Assembly: GCA_013816685.1 (NCBI GenBank)
Contig: JACDDX010000153.1
Coordinates: 1 to 5,075, forward strand
Direction: 5' to 3'
Source of the DNA: Gemmatimonadales bacterium
Lineage (GTDB): Bacteria; Gemmatimonadota; Gemmatimonadetes; Gemmatimonadales; GWC2-71-9
DNA: 5,075 bases
The position numbers and the translations under genes are program-made. The notes beneath the pieces are model-generated. The model had not been told where the DNA came from and searched no databases. It worked only from the letters and a program-made list of their open reading frames with translations. Below are positions 5,008-5,075 of this stretch, piece by piece. Positions within the stretch are counted from its first letter, which is position 1. The number at the start of each line of letters is the position of its first letter.

Positions 5008-5075
5008 CTACCGGTTCCTCGGGATCGGCTGGTCCGACTTCACGGCGATCCGCTCGAGCGTGCCATCGGCATCCT
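5008..5075 (-). CDS. rplX: 50S ribosomal protein uL24 (L24), C-terminal fragment
   Basis: Only the last 22 codons and the TAG stop lie in the window; the gene continues past the right edge. The readable residues are DADGTLERIAVKSDQPIPRNR. The identification rests mainly on position directly upstream of rplE, where rplX lies in almost all bacterial spc operons, and on the TLERIAVKSD-type ending, which resembles the last strand of uL24. uL24 is an early 23S rRNA-binding assembly initiator near the exit tunnel. The stop directly abuts the rplE start, so the two are probably translationally coupled. The KOW domain that would prove the identity is outside the window. Confidence 0.85.
   Translation of the reverse strand, partial: DADGTLERIAVKSDQPIPRNR
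5015..5020 (-). promoter_or_regulatory. Ribosome binding site of rplE
   Basis: GAGGAA on the minus strand is seven bases before the rplE ATG and lies inside the last codons of rplX. It supports the long form of uL5. In E. coli the uS8 repressor site of this operon sits at this junction; I could not recognise the characteristic uS8-binding helix here. Confidence 0.7.

Noticed and set aside
4985..5040. Possible uS8 repressor-binding site at the rplX/rplE junction
   Set aside because: In E. coli the site mimics the uS8-binding helix of 16S rRNA. I found no stem with that internal-loop pattern here, though I could not fold the RNA. A covariance-model search for the S8 leader would decide.

Overview
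The window is one end-to-end minus-strand block of the bacterial spc (S8/L5) ribosomal protein operon. Read in the direction of transcription, from high to low coordinates, the order is rplX (3' end only), rplE, rpsN, rpsH, rplF, rplR, rpsE, rpmD, rplO, secY. This is the canonical bacterial order with nothing inserted, lost or inverted. All nine genes that are complete in the window are intact, and no frameshift is visible.

Organism: a high-GC bacterium (by eye about two thirds G+C), using normal Shine-Dalgarno initiation and the four-cysteine zinc form of uS14. The SecY C-terminal half (FIPGVKPG, QIEQHRTLRKYDGFMK) and the extended uS5 and uL5 recall Gemmatimonadota or a related FCB-side lineage. 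That placement is an impression from protein style, not a search result.

Layout: 5008-5075 holds the uL24 C-terminus; 4303-5007 uL5; 4106-4291 uS14; 3698-4093 uS8; 3150-3689 uL6; 2779-3150 uL18; 2062-2778 uS5; 1799-2059 uL30; 1339-1797 uL15; 23-1339 SecY; 1-22 is the start of the spacer or of the next transcriptional neighbour. No non-coding stretch inside the operon exceeds 12 nt. Stops and starts abut or overlap (TAGATG, TAAATG, TAATG twice), or the stop lies in or next to the next Shine-Dalgarno. No promoter or terminator is visible, so transcription must enter from beyond the right edge and leave past the left edge. The products serve 30S assembly (uS14, uS8, uS5), 50S and 5S-rRNA/central protuberance assembly (uL24, uL5, uL6, uL18, uL30, uL15) and membrane insertion of nascent proteins (SecY).

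I do not see a new biological system here. What deserves a second look is at residue level. SecY has Ile where nearly all SecY proteins carry the conserved TM7 lateral-gate Asn. uS5 has a 75-residue N-terminal extension with an RGG-type block built partly from an 18-bp tandem repeat. uL5 and uL30 also carry N-terminal tails, and rplO contains a perfect 11-bp hairpin.
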